From Halomonas ventosae (GTDB lineage Bacteria > Pseudomonadota > Gammaproteobacteria > Pseudomonadales > Halomonadaceae): a stretch of DNA of 44,350 nucleotides. Within the stretch, counting starts at the first letter, position 1. Each line of letters opens with the position of its first letter. The notes beneath the pieces were generated by a model. The model made no database searches and was not told where the DNA came from. It saw only the letters and a program-made list of their open reading frames with translations. Positions 6,931 to 14,192 of the stretch are shown here, one piece after another. The translations under genes were made by a program, and so were the position numbers. The DNA lies in assembly GCF_004361885.1 (NCBI RefSeq), contig NZ_SNWH01000021.1, forward strand, positions 1 through 44,350. The letters are read 5' to 3'.

Positions 6931-9252
6931 GTGCCTGAAGCGTACCGCAAGCGCAGAGCCCAGCACGGCCTTCTTCGCTGGCTGCCGTTGGTGATGCTGC
7001 TGCTGTGCTCTATGGCATCGGCGCAGTCCTCGCTATTGTCCGAGCTGACACCAGGTAACGGAAACACGCCAGCCAGCCATGATCCCCAGGCCTTCCAGGC
7101 CTCGCTGGACGAGGTGATCAGCACTCTTGAAGATGCCAAGCAGCGAGAGGCTTTGCTGGAGAGCCTGCGCCAGCTGAAGAAGGCCCATGATCCGCTCGCC
7201 GCGGAGACCGGCATCACGCGTCCTCAGGGCCTGCTCGGCGCCCTGGCCGATACTATCAATGATCTCGGCGAACAGGCCGATTCCGGTCAGTCACCAATGG
7301 ACGAGTGGCGACGCCAACTAAAGCAGGGTTGGTCCGACCTGGTGGCGCTGACGGTGCAGACTGGCAATTCCGAGTTGCTGCGCTTCGTCATCGAGCTGAC
7401 CGTGCTGCTGGTGATCTGGGCTGGGCTGCTGGTGATCCTGATCGCCCTTGGGCGGTGGCTGGCCAAGCGGCGTGGCTGGCCCCTGGATCTGCCCCGCGAG
7501 CCCAGGGCCTGGCTGCTGGTGGTACATTTCCTGCGTCGCATGCTGCCCTGGGCGCTGGCCTTCCTGCTGATGCTGGGTATCGCCCAGCTGGTGCCGCAGA
7601 GCGCCGGGCGCATCGCGGCCCTGGTGATCGCTTATGTGGCATTATGTGGTCGTACTCTATCGGTGGTGGTGGAGATCGTGATCTCAGTCTTTACCAACGG
7701 CCATCGTTTCATCGCCGTGCAGATTTTGCATCAGCAGAGCCTTAGACCGCTGTTTATCATCGGCGCCTTGATTGCACTGGGCGATGCCTTCAACTCCGCG
7801 CGCCTCTCGGAACTCATCGGCAACGACCTGGCAAGCCTGATGTCGGTGCTGGCCAACGTGCTGGCGGCAATGATCAGTGGGCGCTTCATTCTGCGCTTCA
7901 AGCGCCCCATCAAGCACCTGATTCGCAATCGCCCCTATACCCTGCGGCGTGACAGGGGCAGCGCCTCGGAGGTAGTTCGGCTGGTCGGCGGCCTGTGGCA
8001 CGTGCCGGCGCTGCTGCTGGTGGGAGGCTCGCTGCTGGCGATCTTCGTTACCGTGGGCGACGTGGGCACGGCGCTGGCCCGCTCTATCGTCTCGGCCTCT
8101 CTGCTGGTGCTGACACTGGTGGTTACCGGCCTGATCCGCCGGCATGGCGAGCGTCGCGCCAAGCGTCGGCGGCTCAGCGACTATCGCCGGCGCCTGGAAC
8201 GCTTCGGTTATACCCTGGCTCATGTACTGGCCTGGATCGCCTTCGCCGAGCTTTCGCTGCAGGTCTGGGGGGCCTCGCTGATCGGCATCGGCCAGCAGGG
8301 GGTGGCCAGCGTGCGTATCGGCCAGGCCCTGCTGGCCATCGGCTTCACGGTGCTGCTGGCCTGGCTGATCTGGATCTTCGCCGACACCGCCATCCAGCGC
8401 GCCCTGACCAGCCCGGCGCGGGCTCGCGGGCGTCGGGTCAACCTGGCCCGGGCGCAGACCATCACGCCGATGATCCGCAATATCATCTTCGCCACCATCG
8501 TGATCGTTGCCGCCATCGTCGGCCTGGCCAACCTGGGGGTGAACGTCACGCCGCTGCTGGCCGGTGCCGGGGTGATCGGCCTGGCCGTCGGCTTCGGGGC
8601 CCAGACCCTGGTGCAAGACCTGATCACCGGCATCTTCATCCTCATCGAGGATTCGCTGGCGGTGGATGACTTCGTCAAGATCAACGGCCACATGGGCACC
8701 GTCGAGGGGCTGACCCTGCGTACCGTGCGCCTGCGCGACCTGGACGGCATCGTGCATATCATCACCTTCAGTCGCATAGAATCCATTCACAACATGTCGC
8801 GCCAGTTCGGCATCGCCTTGATGCGGATTCGTGTGCCCTTCGACATGAAGATCGACGACGCTACCACGCTGATACAGGAGACCGCCCAGGCGCTGCGCCA
8901 GGACCCGATGATGCGCCACTACATCTGGTCGCCGCTGGAGATGCAGGGCGTCGACAGCTTCGAGGACGGCTGCGCCATCCTGCGCATGCGTTTTCGCACC
9001 GCCCCGGAAATGCAGTGGGACGTGTCGCGGGCCTTCAACCTGCTGCTCAAGCAACGCATGGAGTCGCAGTCCATCGATCTCGGCGTGCCGCGGCTCAGCG
9101 TCAGCATGGAAGGGCAGGGCGGCGGCCGCCTGGATGGCACCGGCGAGGACGCCGAAACGCGCGATGCCAGCGGTCGGCAGCCCGGCGAGGCCGGGGTCGC
9201 CGACCCCGCCGGCGAGACCAGTCCCCGGGGCAGTTCGCCGGATCCGGCCTAG
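6931..9252 (+). CDS. Large MscS-family mechanosensitive channel (YbiO/MscM-like)
   Basis: A 773-residue inner-membrane protein starting at GTG 6931; the nearby in-phase alternatives are weaker and the ATG at 6912 is out of frame. It has a cleavable-looking signal (MLLLCSMASAQS), a periplasmic helical region (~30-135), about ten further membrane segments, and the MscS pore and beta domain near 540-600 (LLAGAGVIGLAVGFGAQTL, then VDDFVKINGHMGTVE). A ~45-residue polar, Gly/Glu-rich tail ends it. Such channels release solutes on osmotic down-shock, which fits an organism that accumulates ectoines. The closest E. coli architecture is YbiO. It is divergent from the amidoligase gene. Confidence 0.9.
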   Translation: MPEAYRKRRAQHGLLRWLPLVMLLLCSMASAQSSLLSELTPGNGNTPASHDPQAFQASLDEVISTLEDAKQREALLESLRQLKKAHDPLAAETGITRPQGLLGALADTINDLGEQADSGQSPMDEWRRQLKQGWSDLVALTVQTGNSELLRFVIELTVLLVIWAGLLVILIALGRWLAKRRGWPLDLPREPRAWLLVVHFLRRMLPWALAFLLMLGIAQLVPQSAGRIAALVIAYVALCGRTLSVVVEIVISVFTNGHRFIAVQILHQQSLRPLFIIGALIALGDAFNSARLSELIGNDLASLMSVLANVLAAMISGRFILRFKRPIKHLIRNRPYTLRRDRGSASEVVRLVGGLWHVPALLLVGGSLLAIFVTVGDVGTALARSIVSASLLVLTLVVTGLIRRHGERRAKRRRLSDYRRRLERFGYTLAHVLAWIAFAELSLQVWGASLIGIGQQGVASVRIGQALLAIGFTVLLAWLIWIFADTAIQRALTSPARARGRRVNLARAQTITPMIRNIIFATIVIVAAIVGLANLGVNVTPLLAGAGVIGLAVGFGAQTLVQDLITGIFILIEDSLAVDDFVKINGHMGTVEGLTLRTVRLRDLDGIVHIITFSRIESIHNMSRQFGIALMRIRVPFDMKIDDATTLIQETAQALRQDPMMRHYIWSPLEMQGVDSFEDGCAILRMRFRTAPEMQWDVSRAFNLLLKQRMESQSIDLGVPRLSVSMEGQGGGRLDGTGEDAETRDASGRQPGEAGVADPAGETSPRGSSPDPA

Positions 9253-9448
9253 CTGCGACCCGCTCATGGTCGAGCGCCGCGAGAGCCTTTATCCCAAGCT
9301 CTCCCATGGGCTACTCAAGGTGGCGGGAGCTGGCGTGTCGCTGCACCCATGGCGGGTGACTGCTGTCTTGACGATGCAACTCACTATAGCTACGTCGTAC
9401 ACGTTAGACATATTGCGGCCGACGTTAACGAAGGAAAGGAGTTATGCA

Positions 9449-10231
9449 ATGACCGAACAGATGCTGCAAGACAAGCGCGCCCTGGTCACCGGGGCCTCGA
9501 GTGGCCTCGGCCTGGCCATGGCCGAGGCGCTGGCGGAGGCGGGCGCAACAGTCGTGCTCACGGCACGCTCGGCCGACAAGCTCGATACTGTCGTAGCGTC
9601 TCTCGCGCAACGCGGGCTTGATGTCCATGCGCAGGTGATGGACGTGCGTGACGAACACTCCATCGCCACCGCGGTGGACGAGGTGCGGCAGCGCTGGGGC
9701 GGGCTGGATCTGCTGGTCAACAATGCCGGTATCGGCATGCGCACGGTCAATCCCGACTTCCTCACCGATCCTCAGCCATTCTACCAGGTCTCCGCGGCCG
9801 CCTTTCGTGACCTCATCGACACCAACCTGACCGGCTATTTCCTGGTCGCCAAGGGATTCATGCCGCTGTTCCTGGAGCAGCGCAGAGGCAAGATCGTCAA
9901 TATCACCATGAATCACGCCACCATGCGTCGCAAGGGCTTCGTGCCCTATGGCCCGTCGCGGGCCGGCGCCGAGTCGCTCTCACTAATCATGGCCGAGGAT
10001 CTCCGCGAGGCGAATGTCGACGTCAACATGCTGTTGCCGGGCGGGGCCACCGAGACCGGCATGATCCCCGAGCAGCACAAGGAGGCGATCAAGGCGCAAT
10101 TCGATCTGCTCAGCCCCGACGTGATGGCCGAGCCCATCGTGTTCCTGGCCTCGGATGCCAGCGACGGCCTCACCGGCGAGCGTATCGTCGCCAGTGAGTT
10201 CGACGAGTGGCGGCGTCAACTCAAGCGTTGA
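9449..10231 (+). CDS. Short-chain dehydrogenase/reductase with altered catalytic residues
   Basis: A 260-residue SDR. ATG 9449 is chosen for its AAGGAAAGGAG ribosome-binding site; a two-codon ATG-CAA-TGA sits just upstream. It has the TGASSGLG nucleotide-binding motif (14-21) and NNAG (91-94). At the active site the usual Y-x-x-x-K reads Y167-GPS-R171, and the usual catalytic Ser region reads ITMNHATM (152-159), with no Ser. The MNHATMRR-GF-PYGPSRA block looks conserved in a particular SDR subgroup rather than a random mutation, so it may be a true subfamily with other chemistry. Substrate unknown. Confidence 0.85.
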   Translation: MTEQMLQDKRALVTGASSGLGLAMAEALAEAGATVVLTARSADKLDTVVASLAQRGLDVHAQVMDVRDEHSIATAVDEVRQRWGGLDLLVNNAGIGMRTVNPDFLTDPQPFYQVSAAAFRDLIDTNLTGYFLVAKGFMPLFLEQRRGKIVNITMNHATMRRKGFVPYGPSRAGAESLSLIMAEDLREANVDVNMLLPGGATETGMIPEQHKEAIKAQFDLLSPDVMAEPIVFLASDASDGLTGERIVASEFDEWRRQLKR

Positions 10232-10412
10232 GCCCGTGACACTGATGTGGCCACTGTTAACGGTGTTGTCATGGGGCTTCTTGGTGAGGTTTCCGGAGGC
10301 TGTTCCAGTGGTTGTACGTAGACAGGAAAGCCCCCGCTCGAGCCAGGGGGTTGGCCGCTAATCGGGTGTTCAGCTCGTGGCTGTCCGTGTGTTCATAGGC
10401 TTCAGGGTCGCG

Positions 10413-11153
10413 CTACAGCGTCTCCTCCAGCAGCATAGCGAGTCGCTTGTGGTGTAGGGCATCGGCGGCCGCGTCGTAGGAAGGAGCGTCCTTGGCGGTG
10501 AAGCCGTGGGCCGCGCCCTTGTAGAGCTCGGTAGTGAAGTGCATGCCGGCCCGGGCCAGCGCCTCGTCCATGCGGGCAATCTGCTCGGGCGGCAGCAGGG
10601 CATCCTGGTCGGCATGGCCGAAATAGACTCGCGCCTTGATGGTGTCGACTACATGCACAGGGCTATCGGGGTCGTCGGCCTCTGCCAGGCGAGCCGAGTG
10701 AAAGCCGGCTGTGGCGGCCACACGACCGGGATGCTGCGCTGCCATGCGCAGCGCGAAGGCACCGGTCATGCAGTAGCCGACCACACCCAGCTTGCCGTGT
10801 CTGAACTCGGCTTCGCTATCGAGGCAGCTCAGCAGGGCGGCGAAATCTCGTGACTGTGCCTCGGGTGTCAGGCGAGCGCCATACTCGACCAGAGTCGGTC
10901 GCACGTCAGGGTCGCGAAAGGACTTGCCCTCCGGCACTACCGTCCCCGCTGCATCGCGATAGTAGAGGTTGGGCATCAGCACCGCGTAGCCGTGGTCGGC
11001 GATCCGCTGGGTCTTCTCGTGATAACAGGGGCGCAGTCCCCCGATATCGGTGAACAGCACCACGGCCGGCAGCGCACCGGTGGCGTTATCGGGCGTGACG
11101 ATATGGGCATCGATGATGCCGTCAGCGGCGGGAATGTTGATGGTGCGAGACAT
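10413..11153 (-). CDS. Dienelactone hydrolase family protein
   Basis: A 246-residue alpha/beta hydrolase. The triad is visible: nucleophile Cys128 in GVVGYCMTG, Asp184 in GHADQDALLP, and His216 in GAAHGFT. The Cys nucleophile and the IGGLRPCYHEKTQRIADHGY segment identify the dienelactone hydrolase group, which opens lactone rings or hydrolyses small esters in the cytoplasm. No ring-cleavage genes lie nearby, so the substrate is not implied by context. Its 5' side abuts the cdd-like fragment at 11201. Confidence 0.87.
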   Translation of the reverse strand: MSRTINIPAADGIIDAHIVTPDNATGALPAVVLFTDIGGLRPCYHEKTQRIADHGYAVLMPNLYYRDAAGTVVPEGKSFRDPDVRPTLVEYGARLTPEAQSRDFAALLSCLDSEAEFRHGKLGVVGYCMTGAFALRMAAQHPGRVAATAGFHSARLAEADDPDSPVHVVDTIKARVYFGHADQDALLPPEQIARMDEALARAGMHFTTELYKGAAHGFTAKDAPSYDAAADALHHKRLAMLLEETL

Positions 11154-11200
11154 GGGCAGGCTCCGAAGTTTCCAGAGTAAGTAACGATAGCATAGCGGCT

Positions 11201-11293
11201 GCTGCTCATCGCACAGGGCCTCTGGGCTCAGGTTCTCGGCCCCGAAGGGGCGGGCAGCAACGCCTGCATGTTGTACTCCTTGAGCAGCCGGCC
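11201..11293 (-). pseudogene. Diverged second copy of the cdd 3' end
   Basis: These 93 bases align with 13004-13097, the last ~30 codons of cdd, with about 80 matches and one missing base. On the minus strand they read GRLLKEYNMQALLP, as in Cdd, then shift frame and continue (FGAENLSPEALCDEQ) in the next frame. The stop codon has become CAG. Mismatches cluster at synonymous positions, so this looks like the end of another species' or allele's cdd rather than a fresh duplication. Homology ends abruptly at 11293/13097. Both copies have the same orientation and bracket the metal cassette. Confidence 0.78.
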
Positions 11294-11362
11294 ACCACCA
11301 CGCCTACCCCGCCGAGTAGGAGGATGCCCCCTATCTTGATGACGTCCAGCACTGACGCGACC

Positions 11363-11458
11363 TAAGTAGACATAGCGCTGGTTGGACAGCTCGCGCTGCT
11401 GCCAGTCAGCATGCTCGCCCTCCCACTGTTTCTTGAACCGGGACTCTACACCTATCCT
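11363..11458 (-). pseudogene. IS256-family transposase fragment
   Basis: On the minus strand one frame reads VESRFKKQWEGEHADWQQ, then RELSNQRYVYL, and then loses similarity. IS256/mutator-type transposases carry 'SRLK..W..E...W..RDLS...YVY.WADG' just before a catalytic-domain strand, and this matches up to YVYL. It has no start codon and is flanked by stops, so it is a remnant of about 30 codons. It lies between the cdd fragment and the Met-rich gene promoter. Identified by motif memory only. Confidence 0.6.
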
Positions 11459-11535
11459 TCATACACAAGACTTGAGCTTGACTCGAAGACAAGCTGAACA
11501 AAGCAAAAAATAGTGTCAATCCATATCACGCCTTG

Positions 11536-11564
11536 ACATTGGGCCCACCCATAGGTTGTAAGCT
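11536..11564 (+). promoter_or_regulatory. Possible MerR-type (CueR-like) metal-responsive promoter
   Basis: TTGACA at 11533-11538 and TAAGCT at 11559-11564 form -35/-10 boxes with a long 20-base spacer. Inside is an imperfect dyad of 21 bases (11536-11556) running from ACATTGGG to CCATAGGT. CueR-type operators have a dyad of the same length, ACC…GGT, overlapping a -35 box with a 19-20-base spacer. It lies 78 bases before the Met-rich protein start. Resemblance is partial, so this is a candidate. Confidence 0.4.
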
Positions 11565-11641
11565 CATAACTGAAGCCAAAACAGCCTTTCCGGGCTGGGT
11601 AAGGCGAATTCTCTACCATCAGAAAGAAGAGAGTACAGACC

Positions 11642-12298
11642 ATGATCAAGCACAAGCAGCTTCTCGCCATCGCTCTGGCCGCCAGCATGGGCGTCGCCGC
11701 CAGCGGTGCCGCCTCCGCGCATGGGATGCAACAGGGCCAGAACATGCCACAAGGCGACATGATGGGCGTTCAGGGCGGCATGGGACCCGGCATGATGATG
11801 GGCGGCCAGGGCGGCATGGGACCCGGCATGATGATGGGCGGCCAGGGCGGCATGGGACCCGGCATGATGATGGGCGGCCAGGGCGGCATGGGACCCGGTA
11901 TGATGACGGGCGGCCAGGGCGGCATGGGACCCAGCATGATGATGGGCGGCCAGGGCGAAATGGGACCCAGCATGATGATGGGCGGTCAGGGCGGCATGGC
12001 CGGAATGCTCAACGAGGAGCAGCTGAGTTCCCTGCGCGGGATGCGCAAGGAGCACCGTTCCGCACAATTCAAACGCATGGGCGAGATGATGAACCTGCGT
12101 GACGATATGATGCTGCTGATGCAGGGAGAGCGTCCGGATCCGGATGAGGTCCAGGCTCTCCATGGCCAGATGGCTTCCCTTCATGGCGAGATGATGGCGG
12201 ATAATGTCCGTATGCGTAATCGGATGCAGGACCTGCTGTCCGACAAACAGCGCGAGCAGCTGAAGCAGGACTCTTCCTCCGGCAACAACCCCCAGTGA
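11642..12298 (+). CDS. Met-rich tandem-repeat periplasmic protein with Spy/CpxP-like domain
   Basis: A 218-residue exported protein. Residues 1-26 form a signal peptide (KQLLAIALAASMGVAASGAASAHG). Residues ~42-122 are six full and one partial copies of a 12-residue unit, consensus GGQGGMGPGMMM. Residues ~125-215 are charged and helical, starting LNEEQLSSLR and ending LSDKQREQL, like the paired LTxxQ motifs of Spy/CpxP chaperones. Methionine clusters in periplasmic proteins usually bind Cu(I) or Ag(I). It heads a probable operon with a small membrane peptide and a DUF411 protein, supporting a copper role. Metal binding is inference; the repeats and domain order are seen directly. Confidence 0.8.
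   Translation: MIKHKQLLAIALAASMGVAASGAASAHGMQQGQNMPQGDMMGVQGGMGPGMMMGGQGGMGPGMMMGGQGGMGPGMMMGGQGGMGPGMMTGGQGGMGPSMMMGGQGEMGPSMMMGGQGGMAGMLNEEQLSSLRGMRKEHRSAQFKRMGEMMNLRDDMMLLMQGERPDPDEVQALHGQMASLHGEMMADNVRMRNRMQDLLSDKQREQLKQDSSSGNNPQ
11765..12007 (+). repeat. In-frame 36-bp tandem repeat, about 6.75 copies
   Basis: Units start at 11765, 11801, 11837, 11873, 11909, 11945 and 11981 (last one partial). Units 2 and 3 are identical; the others differ by one to three bases, including GGC to AGC (Gly to Ser) in units 5 and 6 and ATG to ACG in unit 4. The near-identity implies recent expansion or homogenisation and makes copy number a likely variable trait between strains. Confidence 0.95.
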
Positions 12299-12302
12299 TA
12301 CT

Positions 12303-12328
12303 CGATGCCCGCCGCCTGGCGGGCATCG
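12303..12328. terminator. Perfect 11-bp hairpin after the Met-rich gene
   Basis: CGATGCCCGCC (12303-12313) and GGCGGGCATCG (12318-12328) form a perfect stem with a GCCT loop, five bases after the Met-rich stop codon. No T-run follows, so it may be a weak terminator, or a stabilising 3' structure that lowers expression of the downstream genes relative to the first. Confidence 0.55.
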
Positions 12329-12417
12329 CTCAGCCATCTCGCTCCATATTGCGCTGGGTCAAGGTGGTCAATCGCAGTATTGGCACATCGTGACGGATGA
12401 ATAACCAGGAAATCACC

Positions 12418-12552
12418 ATGACCGTACCGGTCACACCGTTGCACCGTACTCAAGGCGCACGCCTGCTGGCGTTGCTGATGCTGGGCCTCGGCATCGTCGC
12501 CCTGGACAAATATGTCTTCACGTTCCGTCGTCCCCAGAAGGATCGCTCATGA
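12418..12552 (+). CDS. 44-residue single-span membrane peptide
   Basis: ATG 12418 opens 44 codons ending at TGA 12550-12552. The product has a short polar start, one hydrophobic segment (LLALLMLGLGIVALDKYVF, about residues 16-34) and a basic C-terminus (RRPQKDR), predicting N-out/C-in insertion. Its stop overlaps the DUF411 start by ATGA, which strongly supports translation. I do not recognise a family. Position between a periplasmic Met-rich protein and a DUF411 protein suggests a part in the same metal-handling unit. Confidence 0.65.
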   Translation: MTVPVTPLHRTQGARLLALLMLGLGIVALDKYVFTFRRPQKDRS

Positions 12553-12989
12553 ACCGCTTCGTCCCCACCCTCGTCTTCTCCGCCGCCCTGCTGGCCGGCG
12601 CCACCACCGCCCACGCCGCCCTGCCCGATGAGGCGACTCTCTACAAGAATCCCCAATGCGGTTGCTGTGATGGATACGCCAGCCGACTCGAAGATCTCGG
12701 TGTCGCGGTCACCATCGTCGACGACGTGCCGGTCGTGCAAGTCAAGGAGCATGCCGACCTGCCTTATGGCCTGGGCGCCTGCCACACCATCGAGATGGGT
12801 GAGTATGTGATCGAGGGACATGTGCCGCTGGCAGCGGTGGAGAGGCTGTTCGAAGAACGGCCGGCCATCGATGGCATCGGCCTGGCCGGCATGCCCATCG
12901 GTACGCCCGGCATGCCTGGTCCCAAGCAGCAGGCGTGGAACGTCTATCAGTTCAGCGGTGGCGAGGCCCGGCCATACATGACGCTTTAA
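12549..12989 (+). CDS. DUF411 periplasmic metal-binding protein (CopG-like)
   Basis: A 146-residue protein with a signal peptide (FSAALLAGATTAHA). The mature part has the DUF411 pattern: LYKNPQCGCCDGYASRLEDLG with Cys37, Cys39 and Cys40, then GACHTIEMGEYVIEGHVP with Cys78 and two His. Characterised family members called CopG are periplasmic, thioredoxin-like and copper-binding and occur in copper-resistance clusters. Translationally coupled to the 44-residue peptide. No CopA, CopB or CusF gene is visible in the window. Confidence 0.88.
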   Translation: MNRFVPTLVFSAALLAGATTAHAALPDEATLYKNPQCGCCDGYASRLEDLGVAVTIVDDVPVVQVKEHADLPYGLGACHTIEMGEYVIEGHVPLAAVERLFEERPAIDGIGLAGMPIGTPGMPGPKQQAWNVYQFSGGEARPYMTL

Positions 12990-13004
12990 TGTCTATGGCG
13001 GTCG

Positions 13005-13430
13005 CTACTCGTCGTGCAGGGCCTGGGGGCTGAGATTTTCGGGCCCGAAGGCGTCCGGCAGCAGTGCCTGCATGTCGTACTCCTTGAGCAGCCGGCCCTC
13101 GCCGTCCACCACGCGGATGCGGGTCTCGGCGGTGGCGAACTCGCGGATGCGCTGGCGGCAGTCGCCGCAGGGCGTGCAGAGGTGCAGGCCGGGGCCGATT
13201 ACCCAGACCTCGTGCAGTTGGCGTTCGCCGGCGCTGGCCATGGCGGCGATCGCCGAGGCCTCGGCGCAGATGCCCTTGTAGTGGGCCACCTCGACGTTGG
13301 CGCCGACATAGCGAGTGCCGCTTTCGCTGACCACCAGCGCGCCCACCGGATGCTGCGAGTAGGGGGCATAGGCGCGGTCGCGCACCGCCAGCAGCGCGGT
13401 GACGATGGCGGGATCGCTGGAATTGTTCAT
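13005..13430 (-). CDS. cdd: Cytidine deaminase
   Basis: A 141-residue homotetramer-type cytidine deaminase. The zinc site and catalytic Glu are in CAEASA (Cys55, Glu57) and PCGDC (Cys88, Cys91). It hydrolyses cytidine and deoxycytidine to uridine and deoxyuridine, feeding the phosphorylases encoded upstream. Its ATG overlaps the deoD stop by four bases, so it is the last gene of the nupC-deoCAD-cdd operon. A diverged copy of its 3' end lies at 11201-11293. Confidence 0.95.
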   Translation of the reverse strand: MNNSSDPAIVTALLAVRDRAYAPYSQHPVGALVVSESGTRYVGANVEVAHYKGICAEASAIAAMASAGERQLHEVWVIGPGLHLCTPCGDCRQRIREFATAETRIRVVDGEGRLLKEYDMQALLPDAFGPENLSPQALHDE

Positions 13431-14161
13431 GGCGTTGCTCCCTTTGCGGCATCATCGCGCAGCACGGCATCCAGCGCGATTCGCATCATGTCGTCGAAGC
13501 TACGCTCTCGCGCGGTGCTGTGCAGGGAGTCGCCCCTGAGGATATGGTCCGAGACGGTGCAGATGGTGGCCGCGCGAGCACCGAACTCGGCGGCCACCCC
13601 AAAGAGGCCGGCAGCCTCCATCTCCACGCCGACGATGCGGTAGCGCCTGAGCAGCTCGGCGGTCTCCGGGCGCGGGTCGTAGAAGAGATCCGCCGAGAAC
13701 AGGTTGCCGACCTTCACCGGCACCCCCAGCGACGCCGCGGCGCCCACCGCGTAACGGGTAAGTGTGAAGTCGGCGATGGCGGCGAAGTCCATGCCGGCGA
13801 AGCGCGTGCGGTTGACCCCGGAGTCGGTGCAGGCACCGAGGCCGATCACCACGTCGCGTACCGCCACGTCGTCGCGCACTGCGCCGCATGAACCGACGCG
13901 GATCAGTGTCCTGACGGCGTACTCGGTGATCAGCTCCTTGGCGTAGATGGAGACCGAGGGGATGCCCATGCCATGGCCCATCACCGAGATTGGCCGGCCC
14001 TGATAGCGCCCGGTGTAGCCGGCCATGTTACGCACGGTGTTTACCTGCCGAACCTCGTCGAGGAAGGTCTCGGCGATATAGGTGGCGCGCAGCGGGTCGC
14101 CGGGCATCAGCACGGTATCGGCGAAGTCACCGTGCTCGGCGTCGATATGGGGTGTGGCCAT
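13427..14161 (-). CDS. deoD: Purine nucleoside phosphorylase, DeoD type
   Basis: A 244-residue hexameric-type phosphorylase. It begins [24 protein letters not shown], typical of bacterial DeoD, and contains [15 protein letters not shown], the VGVEMEAAG substrate loop and the catalytic Asp in CTVSDHIL. It splits purine (deoxy)nucleosides with phosphate into base and (deoxy)ribose-1-phosphate. Transcribed between deoA (31 bases upstream) and cdd (overlapping). Confidence 0.96.
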   Translation of the reverse strand: MATPHIDAEHGDFADTVLMPGDPLRATYIAETFLDEVRQVNTVRNMAGYTGRYQGRPISVMGHGMGIPSVSIYAKELITEYAVRTLIRVGSCGAVRDDVAVRDVVIGLGACTDSGVNRTRFAGMDFAAIADFTLTRYAVGAAASLGVPVKVGNLFSADLFYDPRPETAELLRRYRIVGVEMEAAGLFGVAAEFGARAATICTVSDHILRGDSLHSTARERSFDDMMRIALDAVLRDDAAKGATP

Positions 14162-14192
14162 CAGTGGCCTCCCTTAGCGTTGGATGGTGCAG

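Noticed and set aside
7684..9267. 527-codon minus-strand ORF opposite the MscS gene
   Set aside because: Its sequence is low-complexity His/Gln/Asp/Gly-rich and has no family features; the opposite strand encodes a clear MscS channel. High-GC antisense shadow.
11765..12007. 36-bp repeat array considered as CRISPR
   Set aside because: Units are contiguous with no unique spacers and encode an in-frame peptide repeat.
11564..12337. His-rich repeat ORF (AAHHHAGSH) opposite the Met-rich gene
   Set aside because: Tempting as a metal-binding protein, but it is just the complement of the GGQGGMGPGMMM repeat, lacks a signal peptide and start signal, while the plus frame has a signal peptide and an operon context.
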